From JAWBOW01 sp038825775 (GTDB taxonomy: Archaea > Nanobdellota > Nanobdellia > Woesearchaeales > WAPY01), in contig JAWBOW010000050.1 of NCBI GenBank assembly GCA_038825775.1, forward strand, positions 1 to 5,243: a stretch of 5,243 nucleotides of DNA. The letters are read 5' to 3'. Below the pieces are notes generated by a model that saw nothing but the letters and a program-made list of their open reading frames with translations, searched no databases and was not told where the DNA came from. A program made the translations under genes and the position numbers. Below, one piece after another: positions 1 through 5,243 of the stretch (position 1 is its first letter; each line of letters starts with the position of its first letter).

Positions 1-1851
1 ATTAATGGTCTTGAATTTTTTCCGTTTGAAAAATTAAGGCCAGAACAAGAAAGAATGATTCTTGATATTGAGCAAGCATTAAAAAGCAAAAAGAATATTT
101 TATTAAACGCTCCAACAGGTATTGGCAAGACAATAGCAGCAATAGCACCTTGTTTAAGCTTTATTTCAAAAAAACAAGGAATAAAAATATTTTTCTTGAC
201 TTCAAGACACACACAGCATAAAATTGTAATTGACACAATATTCAACATAAACAAAACTCTTAAAAAAAATTTTAAGGTCGCGAGTGTTTTTGGAAAGAAA
301 AACTTGTGTTCTTTTGAGACAATAAACTATACTAACTCAGAATTTTTAGATTATTGCAAAAAACTTAGAGAATCAAAAAAGTGTTATTTTTATTCAAATG
401 TTTATAACAAAAACAAAAATTTATCAGAGGATGCAAAGTCAGCAATAAATCATCTAACTGCAAGTAAAGAATCAATAGAAGACCTAAAGAATTTTTGTAT
501 TGCAAGAAACTTATGCCCTTATGAGATTGCATGTTCTCTTGCAAGGAATTCTGATGTTGTTGTTATTGATTATAATTATGTTTTTAATGAAGCGATAAGG
601 GAGGGTTTTTTCAAAAAGATTAACGCTTCTCTTGAAAATTCAATATTAATAATTGATGAAGCACATAACCTGCCAGAAAGGTTAAAGGAAATTTTAAGTC
701 AAAGAATAAGCACCAAAACAATAAAGATGGCTAAAAAAGAAGCAAAAAGGTTTAATTTTGAATTAGAGCAAGAAATTGATATTTTAGAAGATTACTTGAA
801 CAAAGAAGCGTCATTAATAAAGGAAAATGATTTTAATGAAAGAGTAATTGATAATCATAAACTTATAGAAATATTTGAAAAACACTCAAGTTTTGACGAA
901 GTTGCTAATTTATTCTATGTTTGTGGGGAGCGTGTTAGAGAATTAGAAAATAGAAGTTTTATTGGAAGGATAGCTGATTTTTTGTTTTTATTTAGGCAAA
1001 CTCACAATTCAGATGCTTTTATAACAATTTTAAAAAAGAAGGAAAACAAATTAATTTTAAATTACTTATGCTTGGATCCAACAATCTTGAGTGAAAAAAT
1101 AATTGATAATGCTCTTTTTGTAGTTGCAATGAGCGCAACACTTAATCCTCCTGAGATGTTTAAGAAAATATTGGGATTTAAGGATGCTTTTGTTAAATCC
1201 TACAAAAACCCTTTTCCAAAAAAGAATAGATTAACACTTGTTATACCAAAAGCAACAACAAAGTATGAATCAAGGAATGAACAAGAGTTTATTAAAAACG
1301 CAGAGATAATTTCGAGGATAATGAAGAGTGTTCCTGGAAGGATTTTGGTTTTCTTTCCTAGTTATTACATTATGAAAAAAATTTCTTATTATGTTAAAAC
1401 AAATGATAAAATTATTCTTTTTGAACAACAAAATATTGGAAAAGAAGAAAAAAGAAAACTTATTGATAAGTTTTTGTATTACGAAAACTCTGCATTGTTT
1501 GGAGTTATAAGGGCTTCTTTTTCAGAGGGAATTGATCTTCCAAGTAAAATAAAAGCTGTTGTGATTGTTGGAATTCCTTTAGAGCCGCCTAGTTCGGAAA
1601 TAAAGAAAGTAATAAATTATTACGAAAAGAGGTTTGGGAATGGATTAGAATATGGATATATCATTCCTACCATTAACAAGACAATACAAGCTGTGGGAAG
1701 GTGTATTAGAACAGAAAAGGATAAAGGTGCTTTAATATTTTTAGATAAAAGATATATTTCAAAATTCTACAATTCATTCTTTCCTAAGGATTGGGAGCTT
1801 AAAATAGGGGTTGATTTTGAAAGAGAACTTAAAAATTTCTTTGAAAATTAA
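1..1851 (+). CDS. XPD/Rad3-family 5'-3' DNA helicase with Fe-S cluster, 5' end outside window
   Basis: Superfamily 2 ATP-dependent helicase of the archaeal XPD type; family members unwind DNA 5'->3' and are linked to repair. The frame is open from base 1, giving at least 616 residues. The first in-frame ATG (55) cannot be the true start, because the codons before it encode the conserved FFPFEKLRPEQ segment typical of XPD N-termini. Numbering from base 1: Walker A APTGIGKT at 37-44; four candidate Fe-S cysteines C103 (KNLC), C119, C128 and C172 (LCPYE), in the order and context of human XPD C116/C134/C155/C190; DEAH box 219-222; Arch-like insert roughly 240-355; MSATL 377-381; ILVFFPSY about 448-455; RASFSEGIDLP motif V about 504-514; QAVGRCIR motif VI 563-570. 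All helicase motifs look intact and the length fits archaeal XPD, so only a few residues are missing. A DinG-like helicase is the alternative, but the motif set favours XPD. Gene name withheld because archaeal naming varies. Confidence 0.93.
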   Translation: MNGLEFFPFEKLRPEQERMILDIEQALKSKKNILLNAPTGIGKTIAAIAPCLSFISKKQGIKIFFLTSRHTQHKIVIDTIFNINKTLKKNFKVASVFGKKNLCSFETINYTNSEFLDYCKKLRESKKCYFYSNVYNKNKNLSEDAKSAINHLTASKESIEDLKNFCIARNLCPYEIACSLARNSDVVVIDYNYVFNEAIREGFFKKINASLENSILIIDEAHNLPERLKEILSQRISTKTIKMAKKEAKRFNFELEQEIDILEDYLNKEASLIKENDFNERVIDNHKLIEIFEKHSSFDEVANLFYVCGERVRELENRSFIGRIADFLFLFRQTHNSDAFITILKKKENKLILNYLCLDPTILSEKIIDNALFVVAMSATLNPPEMFKKILGFKDAFVKSYKNPFPKKNRLTLVIPKATTKYESRNEQEFIKNAEIISRIMKSVPGRILVFFPSYYIMKKISYYVKTNDKIILFEQQNIGKEEKRKLIDKFLYYENSALFGVIRASFSEGIDLPSKIKAVVIVGIPLEPPSSEIKKVINYYEKRFGNGLEYGYIIPTINKTIQAVGRCIRTEKDKGALIFLDKRYISKFYNSFFPKDWELKIGVDFERELKNFFEN

Positions 1852-1962
1852 AAAATTAAGTAGTTGTTGCTTACTTTAAAATATATTTAGCAAAATATAA
1901 TTAATTAGAAATATAATCTATAATAATATATTAAAAAGTATTTCAGTATACAAATTAGTAAC

Positions 1963-1973
1963 ATTTAAATATA
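1963..1973 (+). promoter_or_regulatory. Possible archaeal TATA box inside the intergenic region
   Basis: The string ATTTAAATATA resembles the archaeal TATA consensus (TTTAWATA). A start site about 25 bases downstream would fall near 1990-2000, inside or just after the hairpin at 1976-2003. It would produce either a leader of about 250 nt for dacZ or a separate small RNA. In DNA this AT-rich such boxes arise often by chance, so this is tentative. Confidence 0.3.
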
Positions 1974-1975
1974 AG

Positions 1976-2003
1976 TTATGCTTTATAATTTTTAAGAGCA
2001 TAA
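1976..2003 (+). repeat. Inverted repeat / hairpin TTATGCT...AGCATAA
   Basis: TTATGCT at 1976-1982 is the exact reverse complement of AGCATAA at 1997-2003. Two more pairs (T1983 with G1996 as wobble, T1984 with A1995) extend the stem to 9 pairs around a 10-base loop. An A-run, not a T-run, follows on the + strand, so it is not a plus-strand terminator. Read on the minus strand, the stem is preceded by the T-run and followed by AT-rich sequence. Confidence 0.45.
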
Positions 2004-2008
2004 AAAAA

Positions 2009-2057
2009 CAAGCTCAACACCCAAAAACAAGCTTTCTAAAATAATTATGCAAGCTTT
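2009..2057 (+). repeat. Three CAAGCT repeats at 19- and 22-base spacing
   Basis: CAAGCT occurs at 2009-2014, 2028-2033 and 2050-2055. The last two extend to CAAGCTTT and contain the palindrome AAGCTT. Start-to-start spacings of 19 and 22 bases are near two helical turns, as expected for protein binding sites on one DNA face, but the motifs are short and chance is possible. Confidence 0.35.
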
Positions 2058-2070
2058 TAAAAATAAAAAA

Positions 2071-2144
2071 TTTAGCAGGTTAGCAATTTATATTTTTTAA
2101 ACAAACACACCATATTTTAAGGAATAAAAACAAGTTTAGCAATT
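2071..2144 (+). repeat. Repeated TTAGCA motifs (GTTAGCAATT / GTTTAGCAATT)
   Basis: TTTAGCA is at 2071-2077, GTTAGCAATT at 2079-2088 and GTTTAGCAATT at 2134-2144. A further TTTAGCA lies at 1886-1892. The two longer copies match over ten positions with one inserted T. No function is recognised. Confidence 0.35.
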
Positions 2145-2164
2145 CAAAAAATATTTTCAAATAG

Positions 2165-2237
2165 TTAGTAGACTAAAAAAAGATATTGAAATAAAAAAAT
2201 CAGCATAAGAAATTTTAAAGTCAATTAGTAGGGTAAA
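2165..2237 (+). repeat. Direct repeat TTAGTAG-NN-TAAA, 60 bases apart
   Basis: TTAGTAGACTAAA (2165-2177) and TTAGTAGGGTAAA (2225-2237) differ at only two positions, 60 bases apart. The second ends six bases before the dacZ start codon. The first copy contains the small inverted repeat TTAG/CTAA. A regulatory role is conceivable but unproven. Confidence 0.35.
2211..2220 (+). promoter_or_regulatory. Possible TATA box for leaderless dacZ transcript
   Basis: AATTTTAAAG lies 24-33 bases before the ATG at 2244, where a TATA box would sit if transcription began at or near the start codon. This fits the absence of a convincing Shine-Dalgarno sequence; the only purine-rich stretch nearby is GGGTAAAG at 2231-2238. 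It competes with the stronger-looking box at 1963-1973. Confidence 0.3.
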
Positions 2238-2243
2238 GTTAAA

Positions 2244-3257
2244 ATGATCAAGAGCACTAATTCACAAGAAAGAATTGAAAAGATAATAAATAATAATTCA
2301 ATATTTGCAATTGCTCTAAAAGAAGTCATTCCACAAGAAAATCAAAACAAAAACGATAAGATTGAGAATTCTGAATCAAAAACACAGAGTTTTAGAACAT
2401 TAGACTATTATGTTTCAAAAAAGAATAATATTGACGAAATACTTGGAAGAATAGCAGCTCAACTTGCAATTGAAATCGGAGCAGATTGTGTTGTATCATT
2501 CAAAAAAATCAATAATTATAGCATAAGCGAAGACAAAATACCTGTAAGGGTAAGTATTTTCAAAAAAGATTTTGATTTTAAAAAACTAGAGTATGAAACA
2601 AAAGTTAAGAAAGAAATTCTTGGTTCAATAAACCCAACAAAAGAATTGTTGGTAGAAGCTGTCAACAAGAAGTTCATAAAAAACGGTGACAGGGTTGTTT
2701 GTGTGCAAGACCAAAGTTTAGGAGTTGGTTTTCACGGATTAATATTTGTATTCGACGTTGATAAATTATTCTTTAACATAAGTTCTTACAAACTCACAGA
2801 GAACATAGAACCAGAAGTAATAAAAGCAGTTATTAATTTAGCATTAGAAATAGGAAAAGAAGGAAGGGAAGGAAAACACATAGGAACAGCATTTATTATA
2901 GGACAACAAGAAGAACTTTCAAAATACACAAAACAGATTATTCTAAACCCATTTAACGGCTATCCTGAAAGCATGAGAAAAATAGTTGATGAAGAGTTAA
3001 AAGAAACAATAAAAAATTTTGCACAACTTGACGGTGTTTTTATAATAAACAGTGATGGCACAATAATCTCAGCAGGAACATACATAGAAACAAACACAAA
3101 CATAGAAGAGCTTAAAGAGTTAAAAGGATTTGGAACAAGGCATATTTGTGCAGCGGCAATAACAAAACTAACAAAGTCAATAGCAGTTGTTGTTTCAGAA
3201 TCAGGAGGTGTTGTAAGGGTTTTCAAGAATGGAAAAATAATTTTAACTTTATCATAA
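2244..3257 (+). CDS. dacZ: Diadenylate cyclase, archaeal DacZ type (c-di-AMP synthase)
   Basis: Predicted cytoplasmic enzyme of 337 residues that joins two ATP into cyclic di-AMP, a second messenger tied to osmotic and potassium control in other organisms. Residues about 64-180 resemble the alpha/beta C-terminal domain of pyruvate kinase (ILGRIAAQLAIEIGADCVV; GDRVVCVQDQSLGVGFHGL), and residues about 190-337 form the DAC (DisA_N) domain: GREGKHIGTAFIIG (207-220), LNPFNGYP (234-241), LDGV (262-265), FGTRHICAAA (296-305) and VVVSESGG (315-322). This two-domain order is that of archaeal DacZ. The classic bacterial motifs DGA and RHR read DGV and RHI here, with the Asp, first Arg and His kept. No signal peptide or membrane segment is present, unlike bacterial CdaA. 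The N-terminal 60 residues include a polar Asn/Lys/Glu-rich linker (about 31-48). The start at 2244 is the first ATG of the frame with a weak ribosome site. A hairpin follows the stop codon immediately. Confidence 0.88.
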   Translation: MIKSTNSQERIEKIINNNSIFAIALKEVIPQENQNKNDKIENSESKTQSFRTLDYYVSKKNNIDEILGRIAAQLAIEIGADCVVSFKKINNYSISEDKIPVRVSIFKKDFDFKKLEYETKVKKEILGSINPTKELLVEAVNKKFIKNGDRVVCVQDQSLGVGFHGLIFVFDVDKLFFNISSYKLTENIEPEVIKAVINLALEIGKEGREGKHIGTAFIIGQQEELSKYTKQIILNPFNGYPESMRKIVDEELKETIKNFAQLDGVFIINSDGTIISAGTYIETNTNIEELKELKGFGTRHICAAAITKLTKSIAVVVSESGGVVRVFKNGKIILTLS

Positions 3258-3259
3258 AA

Positions 3260-3317
3260 GAGCAGGGGTTAGAATTCCACAGCAAAAAAAGCTATCTCCC
3301 CTGCTTCCTTTATTTTA
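3260..3317 (+). terminator. Hairpin with T-rich tail after dacZ
   Basis: AGCAGGGG (3261-3268) pairs perfectly with CCCCTGCT (3298-3305), extended by G3260 with T3306. A second stem TAG/CTA (3270-3272 with 3292-3294) may form further in, or instead a small AGC/GCT hairpin around seven As (3281-3293). A T-rich stretch (TCCTTTATTTTAT) follows. The stem is strikingly GC-rich for this genome and begins three bases after the stop codon. Archaea terminate mainly at T-tracts, so the stem may equally protect the 3' end of the mRNA. Confidence 0.65.
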
Positions 3318-3353
3318 TAAAAAGATTTTATAAAAAGATTTATTAAAATAAAG
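3312..3353 (+). repeat. Tandem repeat ATTTTATAAAAAG x2 plus a degenerate third copy
   Basis: ATTTTATAAAAAG occurs at 3312-3324 and again directly at 3325-3337, identical over all 13 bases. A degenerate unit ATTTATTAAAATAAAG (3338-3353) follows. Each exact unit contains the near-palindrome TTTTATAAAA. It may reflect slippage or serve as a protein binding array. Confidence 0.6.
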
Positions 3354-3366
3354 ATCTTTATTTTTT
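3345..3366 (+). terminator. 20-bp perfect palindrome followed by T-run
   Basis: AAAATAAAGATCTTTATTTT (3345-3364) is its own reverse complement. As RNA it would form an 8-pair stem with a GATC loop, and six Ts (3361-3366) run from its end. It could act as a second terminator for dacZ, working in both directions, or as a dimeric operator site upstream of the next gene; it ends 17 bases before the TATA-like box of that gene. Confidence 0.45.
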
Positions 3367-3377
3367 ATACATTATGC

Positions 3378-3390
3378 AAAAATATTTAAA
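3378..3390 (+). promoter_or_regulatory. Probable promoter (BRE/TATA) of the surface-protein gene
   Basis: Purine-rich AAAAA precedes TATTTAAA (3383-3390), a good match to an archaeal BRE plus TATA box. Transcription would begin near 3410-3416, leaving a leader of about 40 bases before the ATG at 3454, long enough to include the ribosome binding site at 3443-3448. Confidence 0.5.
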
Positions 3391-3442
3391 CAATCAGAGA
3401 ATCAATGTATTTTTAATTAATGCCTTAAAGTTTAGCTTTGAA

Positions 3443-3448
3443 AGAGGT
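3443..3448 (+). promoter_or_regulatory. Shine-Dalgarno sequence AGAGGT
   Basis: AGAGGT ends five bases before the ATG at 3454, a standard spacing, and supports that start. It is clearer than anything before dacZ, suggesting leadered translation here. Confidence 0.65.
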
Positions 3449-3453
3449 CAATT

Positions 3454-5184
3454 ATGAAAAAAGATAATATTTTGATAAGCCAAAATTTTTTATTTTTAAT
3501 TATACTTATCATTCTTTTATTGTTTTCTATTAAGGAAATTGGGGCATACACAGCTGAAAAGAGTAATGTTGAATTTGTTGGAGGAGGAAGTGTTTTTGTT
3601 GACTTAAAATTCTCAACAACAGGTTATTATTTAAAGGATAATTTTGAAAATTTTGTAAAAAATAACTCTTATGTGTGTAATGTGAATTCTTTTCTAAAAT
3701 TATTAAAGGATGATTTTTATGATTATTATGAAGGAGATAGTGATGGTGAGTGGTATTTTAATGGAGGAACTGTTGGAAGTCCAGAGGTAACTTTTGATGA
3801 TGAAATATTTCAAATTTTAAAGGACTTAGTTCAATGCAAGGACGGAATAGAAAGCTGCAACAACTATACCTTTCAAGGTGTAACTCATGAGAATTGTCAT
3901 ATTTCTGGCACTGGAAATCTTGTTTTTAATGGGAAGAGAACAAGTTGTTATGTTGAGTGTTCTAAAAGAGATGGAGTGTTTTTAGGAGGAACAGCTTATT
4001 GTCCTGAAGGACTCTACTCTGATTGGAGTTCCTTCTTTGACAACAGGGTAAAATTTAGCAAGGTAAAGATTGAGTCAGGATGGAACAATGATGAGGGCAT
4101 AAGACCATTTGCAGTAATCTGCAAGAGCGATCTTGAAGGAATAAAATGCTTGGCTTTGATAACAGGAGTTCATAATGATTTGAGGGTTTTATGGCCAAAA
4201 GAAAGTCCTAAAGATTTGATCGTAATAAAAAATGAAGAGCTTGAAAAAGTAGAGTTTCTTAAAGGAAGCAACATAAAAAGTTTTGAGGATTTTGTTAGTA
4301 ATTATAACCTCATAGACGCTTCTAAATTTAATTCAAGTTTAAGAATAAATAAAGTTAATACTTCAATAACATTTGATTCTTTGGTAATCTCTGCTAATTT
4401 ATTTAATGATGGAGAGCTTCCTCTTAAAATAAAAGAGGTGTTTGTAAAAAATTCAAGAGGAAAAAATTATGAATTGTATGATTTAGCAAATAACTTTTAT
4501 GATACTCTTTTTCCAAACGAAAACAAAGATATAATCATACTTTTAAAAGAGGATTCTTGTGTTTTAGCATCAGAAGAATTAATTTTGGTAATAAAGTATG
4601 AAGCAGAAAATTTTGTTTGTAATTATACAATAAGTGAAGAGGTTGAAGAGCCAATAATAATTAATAAAAACACAATCATTAATCTTGAAAAGAAGATATT
4701 TTATCCTGATTATGATTTTTATGTTTATTCAGGAGATCCAAAAAAATACTTTGATAAGAGGATTGATTTGCACTTGGGAAACAAAAATGGAATTCTAAGA
4801 AGTTTTATACACTATGATGTTTCTGAAATAAACAAAAATGATTTAGTTAGGGCTTATTTGCAACTAAATGCTTTTGCAAACACAACACTTGGAAAAGTGA
4901 GTTTATACTCTATAAATTCTGATTGGACTTATGGCAAGGTTACTTTTTCATTGCAACCAAAGATCGGATACTTAATAGATGTTAAAAACATAAGTTATGG
5001 AAAAAATAATTTTGACATAACAGAATATGTAAAAAGAGGCAAGGGTTTTGGATTTCAAATAAGGGCTTATGACGAATCAATCGATCAGGACATAATTCTT
5101 TATTCTTTAGAATCAGAGAACAAACCAAAAATAATTCTGTATTATAAAGGAGAAGGAACAACACTTAAACAGTTTTGTGAATAA
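3454..5184 (+). CDS. Secreted Cys-rich protein with C-terminal DNRLRE/CBM96-like domain
   Basis: Predicted extracellular protein of 576 residues; substrate or partner unknown. A Lys-containing N-terminus and hydrophobic stretch (about 11-25) form a signal peptide, with possible cleavage after IGA (31), or a membrane anchor. Residues about 32-290 match no family I recognise and hold nine cysteines (75, 128, 135, 148, 165, 169, 183, 223, 232), suggesting disulfides. Residues about 298-395 look like a beta-sandwich with two more cysteines (369, 389). Residues about 412-566 read as a DNRLRE/CBM96-type domain: YPDYDFYVYSGDP, RSFIHYDVSEI, RAYLQLNAF, then DWTYGKVTFSLQP (the usual W..G.V.....QP signature), DITEYV and KPKIILYY. 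DNRLRE/CBM96 relatives occur in secreted and carbohydrate-binding proteins. Seven N-X-S/T sequons (N70, N137, N293, N302, N390, N476, N512) fit a glycosylated surface protein. No C-terminal membrane segment or sorting motif is visible; C575 is the penultimate residue. The start has a good Shine-Dalgarno. A role in adhesion or polysaccharide binding is inferred. Confidence 0.85.
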   Translation: MKKDNILISQNFLFLIILIILLLFSIKEIGAYTAEKSNVEFVGGGSVFVDLKFSTTGYYLKDNFENFVKNNSYVCNVNSFLKLLKDDFYDYYEGDSDGEWYFNGGTVGSPEVTFDDEIFQILKDLVQCKDGIESCNNYTFQGVTHENCHISGTGNLVFNGKRTSCYVECSKRDGVFLGGTAYCPEGLYSDWSSFFDNRVKFSKVKIESGWNNDEGIRPFAVICKSDLEGIKCLALITGVHNDLRVLWPKESPKDLIVIKNEELEKVEFLKGSNIKSFEDFVSNYNLIDASKFNSSLRINKVNTSITFDSLVISANLFNDGELPLKIKEVFVKNSRGKNYELYDLANNFYDTLFPNENKDIIILLKEDSCVLASEELILVIKYEAENFVCNYTISEEVEEPIIINKNTIINLEKKIFYPDYDFYVYSGDPKKYFDKRIDLHLGNKNGILRSFIHYDVSEINKNDLVRAYLQLNAFANTTLGKVSLYSINSDWTYGKVTFSLQPKIGYLIDVKNISYGKNNFDITEYVKRGKGFGFQIRAYDESIDQDIILYSLESENKPKIILYYKGEGTTLKQFCE

Positions 5185-5225
5185 AAATAAAAAATATATC
5201 AAAAATATTTTTACTTAATATCGAA

Positions 5226-5232
5226 AAAGGAG
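5226..5232 (+). promoter_or_regulatory. Possible ribosome binding site of a gene starting beyond the window
   Basis: AAAGGAG is a good Shine-Dalgarno match, but no ATG, GTG or TTG follows at proper spacing before the window ends; a start codon just after 5243 would be about 11 or more bases away. The 59 bases after the previous stop otherwise show only AT-rich sequence. Confidence 0.35.
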
Positions 5233-5243
5233 TATTCTTTATC

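Larger units (their letters stand above)
1852..2243. other. Non-coding, A-rich repeat-bearing intergenic region
   Basis: About 390 bases between the helicase stop and the dacZ start with no credible gene on either strand. The part from about 2000 on is A-rich and G-poor on the + strand. It contains a TATA-like box (1963-1973), a hairpin (1976-2003), three CAAGCT copies (2009, 2028, 2050), TTAGCA-type copies (1887, 2072, 2080, 2136) and two TTAGTAG-NN-TAAA copies exactly 60 bases apart (2165 and 2225). A weak inverted repeat AAGTA/TACTT (1858-1862 with 1872-1876) lies just after the helicase stop and may mark the end of that transcript. The region could be a long leader, a small RNA gene or decayed sequence; the sequence alone does not decide. 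Confidence 0.6.

Noticed and set aside
1858..1876. Hairpin AAGTA/TACTT as an intrinsic terminator for the helicase gene
   Set aside because: Only five AT-rich pairs around a 9-base loop, followed by just three Ts; too weak to call, though it sits at the expected position.
2047..2100. Short open frame of 17 codons in the intergenic region (MQAFKNKKFSRLAIYIF)
   Set aside because: No Shine-Dalgarno sequence, very short, and composition is what random AT-rich sequence gives; a small basic peptide cannot be excluded but is unsupported.
1852..2243. tRNA, rRNA, CRISPR array or c-di-AMP riboswitch in the long gap
   Set aside because: No GC-rich cloverleaf or T-loop GTTCRA pattern, no regular long direct repeats with spacers, and no ydaO-type conserved segments; the repeats seen are under 15 bases.
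2960..3226. Minus-strand open frame of 88 codons
   Set aside because: Lies wholly inside the conserved catalytic domain of dacZ; its protein is Ser/Pro/Phe-rich with no recognisable motif, as expected for an antisense shadow.
3146..3346. Plus-strand open frame of 66 codons overlapping the end of dacZ
   Set aside because: It is a frame-shifted reading of the dacZ C-terminus continuing through the hairpin and tandem repeat; no ribosome site or recognisable protein.
4982..5164. Minus-strand open frame of 60 codons
   Set aside because: Antisense to the DNRLRE-like domain; hydrophobic Leu/Phe-rich composition is the usual artefact of AT-rich antisense reading.
1..5184. The three genes as one operon or a defence system
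   Set aside because: Gaps of about 390 and 200 bases with separate promoter and terminator signals, and no nuclease, effector or toxin gene; a helicase beside a nucleotide cyclase suggests a CBASS-like system superficially, but the cyclase is a DacZ housekeeping type.

Overview
The window is strongly AT-rich, and its proteins are rich in Lys, Asn and Ile. It most likely comes from a small-genome archaeon of the DPANN type (Woesearchaeota/Pacearchaeota-like). The evidence is an archaeal-type XPD helicase with iron-sulfur cysteines, a diadenylate cyclase with the archaeal DacZ layout, and a Cys-rich secreted protein with glycosylation sequons. TATA-like boxes and a mix of weak and clear ribosome binding sites also fit an archaeon. 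The lineage is inferred from gene content and composition; no rRNA or other phylogenetic marker is present.

Layout, all on the + strand. (1) Positions 1-1851 encode an XPD/Rad3-family DNA helicase whose first few codons lie before the window; the reading frame is open from base 1 and the conserved N-terminal helicase segment lies upstream of the first in-frame ATG. (2) Positions 1852-2243 are a non-coding stretch of about 390 bases. It is A-rich on the + strand and holds a TATA-like box, a hairpin and several repeated short motifs. (3) Positions 2244-3257 encode a probable DacZ, a c-di-AMP synthase. (4) Positions 3258-3453 hold a GC-rich hairpin just after the dacZ stop codon, a tandem 13-bp repeat, a 20-bp perfect palindrome with a T-tract, and then the promoter and ribosome binding site of the next gene. 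(5) Positions 3454-5184 encode a secreted or N-terminally anchored protein with an undescribed Cys-rich N-terminal region and a C-terminal DNRLRE/CBM96-like beta-sandwich domain. (6) The last 59 bases contain a purine-rich AAAGGAG that may be the ribosome binding site of a gene starting just outside.

The three genes point the same way but are separated by long gaps with their own signals, so they look like independent transcription units, not an operon. They have no obvious shared pathway: DNA repair, nucleotide second messenger signalling, and cell surface. The most interesting items are the altered catalytic motifs of the diadenylate cyclase (DGV and RHI in place of DGA and RHR), the repeat-rich non-coding region before it, and the unusual surface protein.
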